In this document: positions 30,557-41,424 of the stretch, one piece after another | How positions within the stretch are numbered: the stretch's first letter is position 1 | Layout of the letters: every line of letters begins with the position of its first letter | Assembly (NCBI GenBank): GCA_001949185.1 | Contig: BDGG01000001.1 | Coordinates: 1,858,478 to 1,922,477 of the forward strand | Direction of reading: 5' to 3' | DNA from: Ramazzottius varieornatus | Lineage: Eukaryota; Tardigrada; Eutardigrada; Parachela; Ramazzottiidae | DNA length: 64,000 nt | Notes under the pieces: generated by a model | The model's database searches: none | The model's input: only the letters and a program-made list of their open reading frames with translations | What the model was told of the DNA's origin: nothing | Position numbers and translations under genes: made by a program

Positions 30557-32878
30557 ATGGGGCAGCCGGCTGGATCATCGTCGGAAGAGTTCTATCCAAC
30601 TGAACTTCGAATCTTCGGTTAGTACTTCCCTCCGGGTTCTCCTTGGCAGATTTCGGGCGAACTAGGACGTGCTGTTGTCTTCCGTTGTAGTTGTGGCTGC
30701 TCGACATCTTCCAGTGTATGATGTGGACCAATCCCATGCTCGACACCTATCCGCGGAAATTCTAATCGACATCTCGCTGGGCGAACATTCCTTCCAAACC
30801 AACCACGCCTTCCCTTCCGCCAAAGGCGACGTAGTGTTCCATCAGAAGTGGACGCTGTAAGTAAGTACCGCTACATCGCTACTTCCTCCATTGTCAACCC
30901 TCCACAGAGTCTATTACAAACTTCCGTCTCTGTTCTTGATTTCCCCAGGAGGTTAGCGCATATCCAGCATGAGCCCATCTCCCTCAAAGCCATCGACAAG
31001 AAGCTCGGCATGATCGGTTCGCACGACATCCCTCTCGAGACCCTCCGCTTCTATCCCCGCTGGGACATCCACGTTCCCGCCGTTCACTGGACATTCGTCC
31101 CTAAGAGCGACGAGATCGAAGCCAGGCAAGCCGCTAATCGATCCCTCCATATCCACGCTAAGCCATGTGAAGTGGAGATTGTCATCGTCATCAGCAAACA
31201 AGAACGCTTCGTGTCCCTGACTGCACAAGCCACGTGGTGGAAGTGCTGTCGGCGAGCGGCGACAGCTGCGTCGAAGCCGGTGCCCTTCCATCGTACGAGA
31301 AGGTGGATCGTACGGGACATGGTCCTGCAGGAACTCGAGTTTGACTTTGAGGAGGTCCCGCATGAGTGGACCAATGTGGCGGTGTCGGTGCAACCAGCGG
31401 CGGGAACGAGAAGGCTGGGACGATCGAACCCCAATCGACAAGCGTTCTTGAAGCAGCAATCGCGCGGACAAAATGTGGACCTTTTGCTTGACGAGGCTCA
31501 AGTTCAAAATAAACTTTTGGATCCTAACACGGTACGAGGAAATCCTGGAGCGAACTTGTAGCTCGGCAAGATTATTTTCAGTTAGAAAAAAAAAGATTTC
31601 ATTCAGTTCGGTGAATTTTCGAAGGAAATCTCAAACTTGTTATTTTTCTAGATCGGTCAGTCGCTCTTCGACGCGAATACCGGCGGACACGGTAGATCGG
31701 TTCTCACTCCGGAAACGACCATCACGCCCGCCATCGAGTCCGCCACCCAGCGTTTCATCGGGAAAGAACGCTCTCTAACCAAGATCCTCAACGTGGTGGA
31801 AACCACCGAGCTTCGCCCTGTAGGCTTCTCGACGTCCTTATGGAAGAGTCTTCCTAATTTAGCTATCGAGTCAGAAGCGCAGGGAGATCTTCTTAGGGCA
31901 ATAGTCTCAAAACGAACTTCGTACTTCTCCAAGTTGGGCAACAGACCGGTGATCTCCAGCATCATCCCACGGAGAGTTAGCATCAAAGGCGGGACCTTCA
32001 TCACGGTGAACGGGCAGAATTTAGGCAAGAGCAAGGAGGACGTGCTGCAGTTCTTGGTCTGTGGACAAAACTGCCTGGACACAATGGAGTACTTGTCGAT
32101 GAATAAGCTGAGGTGCAGGTCCAAGCCCTTCGTGGAGGGACTAGGGACCGTGGTGGTTGTAACGAGGTCAGGAGGAAGGAGCCACTGTCCGATTACGTTC
32201 GAGTTCTACGATCCGTCGAACCTACAGCATTTGAGAAGACTGCTGGAGGGCCATCAGAATAACAATGACGAGCTGGATGTCGATGAGAGAGTTAAGCTGT
32301 ATGAACTGGCGGTGGAGCAGGAAATTTCACATCTGGTTGCCACCGTCGCCAGTAAGTCACAGTTTCGAAAAACGGACTCTCAATATGTTCGAACTATCGA
32401 AATACCTATGCAGAAATCAACGTTGGGGTGCTAATATCTAGTATGTTCGGAACTTGGTTTCTATCTTGACTACCCAAAGTTATCGAACTGCGTTATTTTC
32501 ATTGGGTAATCTATCTGACGTGTCTTTTCAGGTCTGGAGCAGAATAACCTCGATGTCCGTGACTACTTGGACAACTTGGAGAGACGTTTAGAGAAGGAAG
32601 AGCCCGCGCTCCTGCAGGAACACCGTAACGATCCGGACCTCGCCATTGCGGAACAGCAGTCCTTCAAGCTCCTCGAGACACACTCGAAGGCCACACTGAA
32701 TGTAAGGCAAGCACGCTCAGCGTTTTCTTTACAGTCTACGAGGAAGTCGCTAGATGGTTTGCATCCGGCTTCCCCGACCACTCTATCTCCGAACAACGGA
32801 AACCATTCACTGCTATCAATCAAGTTAGCGCTTAGTAAATTCGTTGTTGGAAAATCAAATTCGAGTCTGAAACCTTAA
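30557..32878 (+). CDS. C2 domain plus IPT/TIG domain protein
   Basis: Five exons (30557-30617, 30691-30856, 30949-31531, 31652-32351, 32532-32878) splice in phase to roughly 620 residues. The N terminus reads as a C2 domain: ELRIFVVAARHLPVYD, ILIDISLGEHSFQT, and GMIGSHDIPLETL after the exon 2-3 join. The middle has an IPT/TIG fold: PVISSIIPRRVSIKGGTFI, GQNLGKSKEDVL, CGQNCL, and TVVVVTRSGGRSHC. That IPT stretch resembles the N-terminal domain of exocyst Sec5 (EXOC2), but Sec5 begins with it and is far longer. A charged coiled-coil-like end follows (YLDNLERRLEKEEPALLQE). I know no named protein with this order. C2 domains usually bind membranes. A 33-nt in-frame stretch (32701-32733) could be a tiny intron or coding. 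The stop codon overlaps that of the convergent gene. Confidence 0.7.
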
Positions 32879-33882
32879 TTATCCCCCAAACACAAATATT
32901 CTTTTGACATAAATATTGGGGTTTCTTTTTCAACTCTTGAGAGTATTCTGTTCAAACGCAGTTGGAAGCTTAGTTGCTTCGCCGATATCTCACTCATTTC
33001 TTCCACTAAATCGGCATTTTCCCGCACCAAACGTTCATTCTCCTTGTGCAGCTTCTTGAGGTGTTTCGTGATCTTTTCCAAGTCCGTCAACCCCTTGGAA
33101 CGAAGACAGCTCTATTAATCTTGAGCCAAGAAAGTGGAGACTCTCCATATGAACGGCAAAAAGGTGAGGACTCCAGATTATTTTCTTAAGTGGCGCACTT
33201 CATCGAAGATATTGCGTGGAGACGTGCGCCACGTGGTAAACAATCTGGTATACCAGTTTACAACTGTTGTGGTTACCTGGTCAAGTTCTTGGTGAGCTTC
33301 CATGAGATCGCCTTTCTTATCGTCCCCGAACCTTTCCAGTTTCGACACTGCTTCGGTGACTTCTCTCTCGAACTTCAGCTGGTCCTCTGCCACTTCATCT
33401 TGGACTCTTCTGTCATCAAGTAAGTGCAGTCTTTGCATGACTTTATTGAGCTCGACACCTAAGTTTGCTTTTCTTTCCTCAAGGTCCTGAACGGTGGCGC
33501 GAAGCATCAGGACCTCGCTCTTCCACTGAGCGATGGCGTGGTTCAGGTCCTTCAAAAATCAAAGGGATAAGTTGTACACACAAGTAAAACATTTACTTCC
33601 GGTGAAGTTTCTTGTGCCTACGTTATCCAGTCGGCTGCAAAAATCTTCTTGTTCCTTTCGCATAACTGTCATTTGCTCCTCCGCCAGCTTTAGCCGCTGT
33701 TCCGTCAGTAAGGATTTGGCGCGGCTGTTATGGATGGCGAAGTGTTCGAGCTGATGAAGAGCCGATGTGATATCCGCGGAAACCGCTTCTGTAAGATTAG
33801 ACCCATACTTCAAGTCTGTGTCTTTCAATAATGTACTTATTATAGAACCCAACTGGGAGACTTCGGCAAGCGAAAGAGGCAT
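32875..33882 (-). CDS. Coiled-coil protein, unrecognised
   Basis: Three exons (33622-33882, 33277-33549, 32875-33111) give about 256 residues that are almost entirely heptad-rich helix (for example LLTEQRLKLAEEQMTVMRKE, LEERKANLGVELNKVMQRL, LKKLHKENERLVRENADLVE). No signal peptide or membrane segment. Such length and composition fit a cytoskeletal, centrosomal or kinetochore partner protein, but no family motif decides it. Intron 2 carries a palindromic repeat. Its TAA (32875-32877 on the plus strand) overlaps the TAA of the convergent C2/IPT gene (32876-32878), so the two transcripts must overlap in their 3' UTRs. Confidence 0.72.
33170..33252. repeat. Palindromic repeat family copy, coiled-coil gene intron
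   Basis: TTAAGTGGCGCAC and GACGTGCGCCACGTGG arms; the right outer arm is short (AACAATCTGGT). Confidence 0.75.
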
Positions 33883-34434
33883 TCTGTTAGAAAGGTAAGC
33901 CTGGCTTCTACGGTTTTTAATGGAATATTTTGAAGTTCCGCACGCATTTCGTGGCTTGTTCCACAGAACGTTGCCGGACATTTCGACGTCTGAAGGTCAC
34001 TGCATCACCTTACCGAGGCTGGCTCGTATCTCGTTGGATTACTGTGGCGGATCGCAGCTAAGCGTCCAATCAGGTACAAGTCTGATAACAAAATATGAAA
34101 CGTTTCAGGCAGTCGCAAAGTCTTCACAGGCAATCCTGGAAGAAAAGTACGAAAGATTTGGCGGTTTTTTTTGTAGTAGAATTTAGGAGGTGTTGCCAAG
34201 GTCGTTTCGCGGACAAACGGAGCGCCTCAAAATTCCAAAAGGTTGAAACTGTTATTATGAACTTTGACCCCATTAGACTTACCATCAGAACAGTTCTAGT
34301 ATTTCCGAAACTTCGGATAAGAATATTGTCCTACATCATTCGAAACGCTTTCCGTTTCCAGGAGTGGGGAAATGACTTTTCCGTTAGGATCAGCGGATTC
34401 TTACTATCAGCAGGTAACTTTCGCGACGGCAAAA
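33883..34434. other. Short divergent intergenic region
   Basis: Lies between the starts of the coiled-coil gene (-) and EFHC (+). No ORF with recognisable content; probably holds both promoters. Confidence 0.4.
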
Positions 34435-37400
34435 ATGCTGCCTCTGGGAAACCAAGAGGTTGATTTTACGAATCCATGAGTTTTCTACAGGCTTACCGAT
34501 AACTGTTGATTCTTCTTAGCTGAAAAGAAATGATTTTCACAAACCTCACATCCTTCATTTTGCGAAGAACGAAAAGTTTGTCCGAGCAGAGAAACCTGGA
34601 CCAGGAACCGAAGGTACTACTCGACTGGAACAGATCAAACGCGATGACTCCATCTTCCCTACAGACACTCAAGGGACCGTCAAACCGCAATGGCTCGTCA
34701 TGGACAAAATCATCCTTCGGTTCTACTCTTACTCGCATGAGGTACTATACTTCCTTCCCAGTTTTCATTCCTCAGTTCAGAAACTTTGCAAGATGACTTT
34801 TAGGGTGCAATAGAAGATCGTAAGGAAGAGAAAATGCGTATCCGGTTTTTCGAAATTCAGTTCTTCCTTGAGGATGACACCATTATGATCATGGAACAGC
34901 TGGACAACCGAGCTGAAATGGATACCATGGAAGGTGTGGAAGAATAGCGCAGGAGAAAGTATTCAACGTTGGATAGATCTGTACGAGGTCTTTTTGACAA
35001 CACGAGATGAAGGTGGCTGTTTTGTAGGCAAGCTGTTGAATCGACAACGAGTTCCTCGGCATCTGGACCCAATGCACCACATGACCGCACACGACCTCAA
35101 CGTTCAGAAGCATGTCATTATCTTTGGACGACTTCACTTCATTTACAAGTGTGATCCTTTCACACGGGAGACGTTGACCAAGATGGGAATCGTGGTGCCA
35201 GCGGACGAAGCTGCGCCCTACAGCCAGCACGCTTTGGACTCGGAAGCGGTACATGGAATATCGAAGAACATTTGGGACGTTAGCCAATGGTTCCACCCAG
35301 AATGTCATCTACAGTGGCGGACTTTTTCATTGTTGTCAGCGCAGCGCGTGCGCTACTTGGAAAACTCGGCAGGAGTTTTTCCCAAGTGGCGCACGTTTTT
35401 GTTGTTATTGTCCGAGAACGTGCGCTACTTGAGGAAAACTACATGGTGAATACATTTGCCGACGTCCCATTCTCCTTTAGTAAACTATCGGATGGCTGTT
35501 TGATTGATTTGTTTTTCAGGAGAGACATTTGAATCATCGGTTGCGGCGGTACGTGAGCCTGAACCACCACATGGAGCGGTTCCTCAAGCACGACACGGAA
35601 GTTCTCCGCTTCTTTGCTTACTGGGATGATCGTGAAACCCTGTTCGGCGAACGGCACTTCCTGGTCATTCACTACTTCCTGGCGGATCAGACAACTGAGG
35701 TCCTTCGGAAGACCCGACAAGCTTATGGGAAAGAAAAGCTGGAGTTCTTCCTTCGCAGATGCAAGCTGCCAAAAGTGTTAAGCGAACGTAACTCTGTTCA
35801 GAAGAGAAGCGTGTGTTTACAAATTTGAATTGTCTTGCAGAACACAAAGGACTTGAAGGACGTTGAGCTAGGCGCTCCGTGGCCTGTTCTAAACATCATG
35901 TGCATTAACCCGAAGAGACCGGAAACGTGGCGAGTACTCTTTGACCAAGCTCAGGTATGTCATTCGAAAACAGATCTCGATCAATAGAACTTCGGTTTTT
36001 GTGGTGACGATTTTAGGGAAAGAGTTTTTCTTTGTAGCTCGACAAGCCGACAGAAATGTTCACCGAAGTGGACTTCAAGTGTGGTGAAATGATTAACGTG
36101 CTCGGAAGACCGATCTTCATCTACGACTGTGATGGGTATACTAAATGGTACTACAAAGAAATTTATGGAACCGGTAAGAATACGGAACTTTTGTTTTCGA
36201 ACTGTGTCAAAACGTGCAAGAAAGATAGGCCGAATGGCGGCCAAGAACTTCACTTTAATCGTTTTATCAAGTGGCGAACGCTCCATGCGCACAACAACGA
36301 AAACGTGCGCGACTTGAGTTAACGTCCTGGGTGGAAATCATTTGCCGACGTGGCATTTCTTAGCAATGTCGATTAGTGGTCGACATACCTTCTCGGTTGT
36401 TTGGTGCTAGACATGAAAAGCATAGAAGTGGAGGAGAGGAAACCACCCAAACAGATCGTCAAACCACCCCCATACAATGGATACGGATTCGAAGAAGATT
36501 CTCTTCGGAACGTCGCCATGCTTGTCCCAAAGCCGCCACTTCTGGACGTCAGGAAATATCTATTACTTGACTGGTATGTCCATCTGATCTAAGCGTTTCT
36601 TGCTCCTCCCAAAAGGGCTACTCGTTATTCTGTATAGGGAAAAGGCGGATCCATCGAAGCTCATCTTCCGATTGAAAATGGTGACGGACAAGAAACAGGA
36701 TTCCGAGCGGAATTTTGTCATGTCGTTCTCTCTAAGCGATGACGGAATTTTCGTCTACGAAAAGAACGTCCCTCCAGGTAAAACGCACGCCAAGAGCAGC
36801 TGCCGAGATGTCGATTACATTAGAGGCATTCTCAAAGTTGGACTTCCTGCAGGTGCCACTCCGGGAACATACCGGGGAAACAGAGCGATGAAGAAAATGA
36901 ACGACCCGATAACAGACCAGCCTGTCTACGTCACTGCGGAAGATCTGTATGTTGGAGCAGTGTTTGAGTTCAGCAAACGCACATTCGTCATCACGGAAGT
37001 GGACGACTGCACGGCCAAGTTCTTTGAAAGGTATCCCGACAAGGTAAGCATTCTTTCTTACTCATTTATACAATGGTAGCGAATACCTAATTATTTTGGC
37101 TTACTGTTGGTACTGTAGTTCCCGTTTGCAAGTGCTCCTCACGTCATGGATAAGTTCAAGAGAATGATGCAGACGATATCGGCAGAAAAACGGTTCGATA
37201 TGAAAGAAAAACTGGAAAACTGCGATCCAAGCCACACCGGCTTTACGGACTGGACAACATTCGTGTAAGAACTCAAAAGTTCCATTGTGATCTCAAGTGG
37301 CGCACGCTTCCAGCCAAAACAGTGAACCCGTGCGCCACTTGAGTTAACAATCTTGTACGTTCCGTTCGACGACCTCCTAGAATATTAAATGCGACAATGA

Positions 37401-38219
37401 TTTCATAAACTCGATTTTGCAAACATGTTTGTTTGAATTGAGCTTTTTCCTTGTTTAGAAATGTTTTGGTTCAAACGGGCAGCGCTAAGCTGACGCCGCA
37501 CGAGTACCTGACAATAGCCCGCCACTATCAATATCACACACCAGCTGACAAGGAAAAGATGAAGCAGTTGGCCATAGCGCTAATCCAGCACGGGTTCCGC
37601 CATGAATCATTCGACGCTGGCGGCAACTTCCGGAGAGCTTGCATAAGAGCCGACCCTGACACCACCAACTTGTTGTCGCGTTCCGAATTCATCCGCTGCA
37701 TGAAGGCTGTCCGCGCACCCATCAGCTATGAAATACTCGACATCTACCTTGATGTGGTGGCCAACGCTGACCAGATGGTGGAGTATGAGACTGCTGTCAG
37801 AGATTTCGACTATGTGTCCAGACCTGCCAAAGCCCTGGAAGTCATTCCAATGAAGGTATACGAAACGCAATCTCGAGCCCGGCAAACAAGACTCTTCCCG
37901 AAGTCTCGTGCTCGGTGTTACTGGCTCGAAGCGTGTGCTCCATTGGAAAACAGTCCAACTCGAAATATTGTATTTCAAGCGGCGCACGCTTACAGCCATT
38001 GATACTAGGAAAGTGCGCCACTTGGAAATGACCTGGTCGAGCTTTTTGCCTAGGTCTCAATTAGTGGTCCGTTGACTCATTTTCAACATAAGCTTAATCA
38101 GGTTTTCGTGGATCTTACAGGTAACGCGGAACTTTGACTTTGTTAAGTACTTCGGCGACTTCGTTCCGCATGTGAACTATCGAAACTTCCTGCTCGACAT
38201 CAAAGACCATCTCTGTTAG
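34435..38219 (+). CDS. EFHC1/2-type protein with three DM10 domains (axonemal)
   Basis: A short first exon (MLPLGNQE, 34435-34458) is followed by exons running to 38219, about 690 residues. DM10 domain 1: WLVMDKIILRFYSYSHE, FFEIQFFLEDDTIMI, then LLNRQRVPRHLDPM and RLHFIYKCDPFTRETLTKMG. Domain 2 (35521-36175): DTEVLRFFAYWDDRE, HFLVIHYFLADQTTEV, and RPIFIYDCDGYTKWYY. A linker with KPPPYNGYGFEEDSL leads to domain 3 (about 36640-37046). The tail (37119 onward) has an EF-hand-like NCDPSHTGFTDW and ends DIKDHLC. EFHC1/2 and algal Rib72 bind doublet microtubules of motile cilia and flagella; in this animal that points to sperm tails or ciliated cells (inference). Introns hold four palindromic repeat sites, two of them doubled. 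Confidence 0.9.
35275..35472. repeat. Tandem double copy of the palindromic repeat, EFHC intron
   Basis: Two arm pairs: ACAGTGGCGGAC/GCGTGCGCTACTTGG and CCAAGTGGCGCACG/GAACGTGCGCTACTTGAGG, with ATTTGCCGACGTCCC as right outer end. Confidence 0.75.
36225..36350. repeat. Palindromic repeat family copy, EFHC intron
   Basis: TCAAGTGGCGAACG and AACGTGCGCGACTTGAG arms; right outer arm AATCATTTGCCGACGTGGC. Confidence 0.75.
37280..37375. repeat. Palindromic repeat family copy, EFHC intron
   Basis: CTCAAGTGGCGCACGCTTCC and CCGTGCGCCACTTGAG, then CAATCTTGTACGTTCCGTTC. Confidence 0.8.
37862..38060. repeat. Tandem double copy of the palindromic repeat, last EFHC intron
   Basis: One degraded pair (GAAGTCTCGTGCTC/GCGTGTGCTCCATTGG), then CAAGCGGCGCACGC/AAGTGCGCCACTTGG. 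Outer arms CCCGGCAAACAAGACTC at left and TGGTCGAGCTTTTTGCC at right. Confidence 0.75.
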
Positions 38220-38449
38220 TTCAAAGTGTGCACATGTCTTAATCTCTTTCCATGCGTTTCATGGAAGCAGTGTTTAATACTTCATAACAATAACAAGATT
38301 GCATACAGAAAGACTCAACTTGAATATCAATTTGAGTAACAACTTTCTCGAAGCTCAGAACTGGAGTGAACAGTAAACGTTGACGCTGTACTTTGGCCAT
38401 AGAGCAGTTTTACCTCCAGGGTAATCTTACTAACAGATCGAGAGACACT

Positions 38450-39053
38450 CTACTTCCTTCCGAGCCAGTTGTTGCCTTGCGAGTTCGATGTCACGGCCGA
38501 GAAGATATTGGCGCCTTGGCCTTGTGCGTTGGTACCTGTTGCATCACATGGACATTAGTTTTACAGCACCAACCAAAGCACAACACTGTCGTGAAGACTT
38601 ACTTCCGTGCCCGAAACCCATGCCGTTATTGGAGTATGCCGTGTTGTCGGTGTTGATTGTTCCGAAGCCGATGGTTCCTCCACCAAGAGCGTTTGAGCTG
38701 CTGGTTCCTCCGAGACCTCCGCCAAGACCACCTCCGTAGAGACCGCCTAATCCTCCGCCATAAAGTCCGGCATCACCGAAGCCGCCGTAGGGAATGCCTC
38801 CGTACAGCCCGTTCCCAAAGCCGTTGTATATTCCGTCAAAGCCACCACCGCCAAACCCTCCAAGACCTCCATACCCCAAACCCCAGTTCGGATAACCACC
38901 AAAACCTCCATATCTGAAACCTGTGAAAATTCAAAGCGCTCAGTTCAATCTGATCGACCATCTCAAATAATTATACAGTAGACCGAACATACCATGGGCG
39001 CTTATTGCACCGAAGACGACAGCAGAGACGGCGAGAAAAAAGGAAACTGCCAT
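38450..39053 (-). CDS. Secreted Gly/Tyr-rich structural protein
   Basis: Three exons (38993-39053, 38603-38920, 38450-38535) give 154 residues. The signal peptide is MAVSFFLAVSAVVFGAISAHG. It is followed by about 80 residues of GGFGG, GYGGL and GGGLGG repeats with regular Tyr and Phe, then a Ser/Asn-rich end (NTDNTAYSNNGMG ... NSQGNNWLGRK). The composition is that of cuticle, eggshell or silk-like matrix proteins. It shares no clear ending with the tandem Gly-rich pair at 18-21 kb, so I treat it as separate. A TATA-like box lies about 130 bp upstream. The function is inferred from composition only. Confidence 0.85.
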
Positions 39054-39179
39054 TTTTGCTTGTCAAAAAGATTGAGACGTCTTTGGACAATGAAAAAGAA
39101 GGCAAATGAAGAACTCGGGATGACTCGATATTTTAAGACCTGAATTAAATTATACGGTTAAGTTTGAACTTGTGAAGTC

Positions 39180-39187
39180 TTTTATAT
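39180..39187 (-). promoter_or_regulatory. TATA box of the secreted Gly-rich gene
   Basis: On the minus strand the sequence reads CATATAAAAG, about 130 nt upstream of the ATG. Confidence 0.5.
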
Positions 39188-40436
39188 GGTCTAGAACGTA
39201 CGACTGAAAACTAGCGGGTCTTCCGGGAGGCGCGATGTCGGAAGCAGGTTCTCAGTTTGAACTTTATGGTATGCAATTTCTGCTCAGTATCCTGTTTGTT
39301 ATACAACTGAACTTGATATACTTTTTCGCTATTTTGGCAAGGAAATAAGGAAGTGAGTCGCAAGTACACATTTTAAATTCCTAGTCACGCTGCAGCGATC
39401 CGTCTCCGCGGAGTTCGTCATCACGATCAAGAAGCGGACGTACCAATTACTTGACTATCGACTGCGTTCCAGATCGTTCATTGCCATATGACTTGGCTAA
39501 TTTCAAGATTGACGACGATTAATTAGGTTCCTGTTATGCTGGTGGAAGCCGAAAGCACTGCTTACATTTCGGCGGGTTACAGTATCTATAATCATACAAT
39601 AGTGGCGCCCTCTCAACGTTATGAAGACTGGTGGTGCCACCGCAAGTAACCAAATGGCGCACGTATGGTATTTTTGGTCGTTCTAGAAAACGAGAAACTC
39701 TGGATCGTAAAGTTTTTGATTGGTGATGACTCTAATTATAGGAGCGTAAATACCATCGATATTTTCATGAGTGACAGACGAAATTAATGAAGCAAGCAAA
39801 GGCAGGTCTCAAACGACTTGGAATGTCGCCCGATCCTCACGCGCACGAAGAACTTTACTGGATGGCTCTTCAGTCAAAAGAGGTATTTTGAGTGGACGTT
39901 TTCATGATTGACAGGCAGGGATCCCTCAAACAGATGCTACTTTGTTCTATAATCACGAAAGTCACCAGCCAGAGACGCATATAACAGACATATTCGAATT
40001 TCACTTTTGACACGGCTTGTTTGTAACGCTGTGTGTGGCCAATTATGGACACCACTTAACGACCACAAAATATTATGCCGTGTGTGAATATGATCTCTTG
40101 CTTCCCGCCGGCAAGTCGGAAGCAACTCCTGCCGTTTTTCTTATTCTGAATGAAACCCCAAAGGAGTCCAAAACTACACAAATAAAGCGAAAACATTCTG
40201 CAAGAAGGGCCGTCAGTATACCTAATTTCAAGAAACCCTAATTTCAATCGACCAATCAACAGATTATCCTGGGCTTTTGATGAGGAATTCAGGCACAGAC
40301 CAGGAAGTAGCAAGACTAAGCCAGGAGAGATGATGGAAACGATCCCAGAGGCTCACTCATATAGCGGTTCGTTCATCGGTGACTTAGGCTACCCGAGACA
40401 CAGGTCAACTCGCGCTTCAAGGTTGCGAACTGGGCC

Positions 40437-40666
40437 GTGGGTGAAGTTTTTCAGGAGTCTGGGGTCACGGCGTCGAGGTACGGAGGATGGAAATTCAGGG
40501 AGGGAATGGTGGGTGCTTGATACGGAATATGGGAGAAAGCACGGCTTTTTGCATAGCAGCCTCAGTCCTTTCCTTTACTTTGCCCCAGCCCTTTTTCAAT
40601 CTACAGTATATCCGATGTACCTCTACGTCGTGACCCCAGACTCCCAAGGGACTTCGCCAAAAGCCC
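40437..40666. repeat. Diverged hairpin repeat
   Basis: AGGAGTCTGGGGTCACGGCG at left is matched in reverse complement by GTCGTGACCCCAGACTCCCA at right. Weaker matches continue outward. Confidence 0.6.
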
Positions 40667-41194
40667 AACTTCTACAGGCCAACCTTCACCTGTTTACGGA
40701 AGGCTTTCGATGGCGGGTTTAGCTTAGCGTTGATGAAGGTCCATATTCAGCTTTCGGGCGAAGTTTTGGCTCTGTAAAACTCAAGAAGAACTGAGGGAAT
40801 AAAGTACTGCGCTGGGATCCGGAGTCTTGACATCCGCCAAAGTTTTGTGGGCGGCTCGTCATTCTTCCGCTGATGATGGATGAGTATCGAGGCAGAAGCG
40901 TGATAGTCGAGTAAGAAAGAGGCCGCATTGCTGACGGACGTTTAAGTTTCAACGCAGTGCTAAGATTTTAATTGAACATCTCGAGAGTTCTTAACAAGGG
41001 TGGGGAAAGGAATGACAGCATGACACTGGAGTGATGCGCGCCGGCGAAGCTGAAGTAGCCTTGCGGCGCTTCGCTCTCCACGCAGAAACTAAGAAGATAT
41101 CGAGAGAGCTGCATGTGCAAGTCTATAAACGCCAATCAACCTAAAAAAATCAATGAAGACTGCCTGAAGCAGAAAGAATAAAGATCTCCAAATG

Positions 41195-41395
41195 AAAGAC
41201 GGCAAATGAACTCAGCTTGACCGATATATTTGGTGGCGCACGTTCTCATTGTTATTAGCTGGAAGGGTGCGCCACTTGGGAAAATAATCTTGTCGAGCTC
41301 TCAAGTGGCGCACACTCCAGCCAGTTTCAGCGAAAACATGCGCCACTTGAACGAACCATCTTGTTAAGTCATTTGCCGACGTTCGAATTAGACTT
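41195..41395. repeat. Tandem double copy of the palindromic repeat, intergenic
   Basis: GACGGCAAATGAACTCAGC, then GGTGGCGCACG/GTGCGCCACTTGGG, then CTCAAGTGGCGCACAC/ATGCGCCACTTGAAC, then GTCATTTGCCGACGTTCG. It is 30 bp from the stop codon of the adjacent receptor gene. Confidence 0.8.
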
Positions 41396-41424
41396 CTTCG
41401 CAAATGAAGACAGACTGTGGAAGT

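Larger units (their letters stand above)
39190..41424. other. Intergenic
   Basis: No supported gene. A 130-codon plus-strand ORF at 40330-40722 lies largely inside a hairpin and is probably non-coding. An isolated AAATGGCGCACG near 39652 is a remnant of the palindromic repeat family. Confidence 0.4.

Noticed and set aside
30953-31507. 184-codon minus-strand ORF
   Set aside because: It is antisense to the C2/IPT exon, which joins in phase with both neighbours and carries the recognisable motifs.
30557-32878. Calling this gene exocyst Sec5 (EXOC2)
   Set aside because: Only the IPT segment is Sec5-like. Sec5 starts with that domain and is much longer, and the C2-like part is foreign to it.
40330-40722. 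130-codon plus-strand ORF as a gene
   Set aside because: It overlaps a hairpin repeat, has no motif and no splice support.
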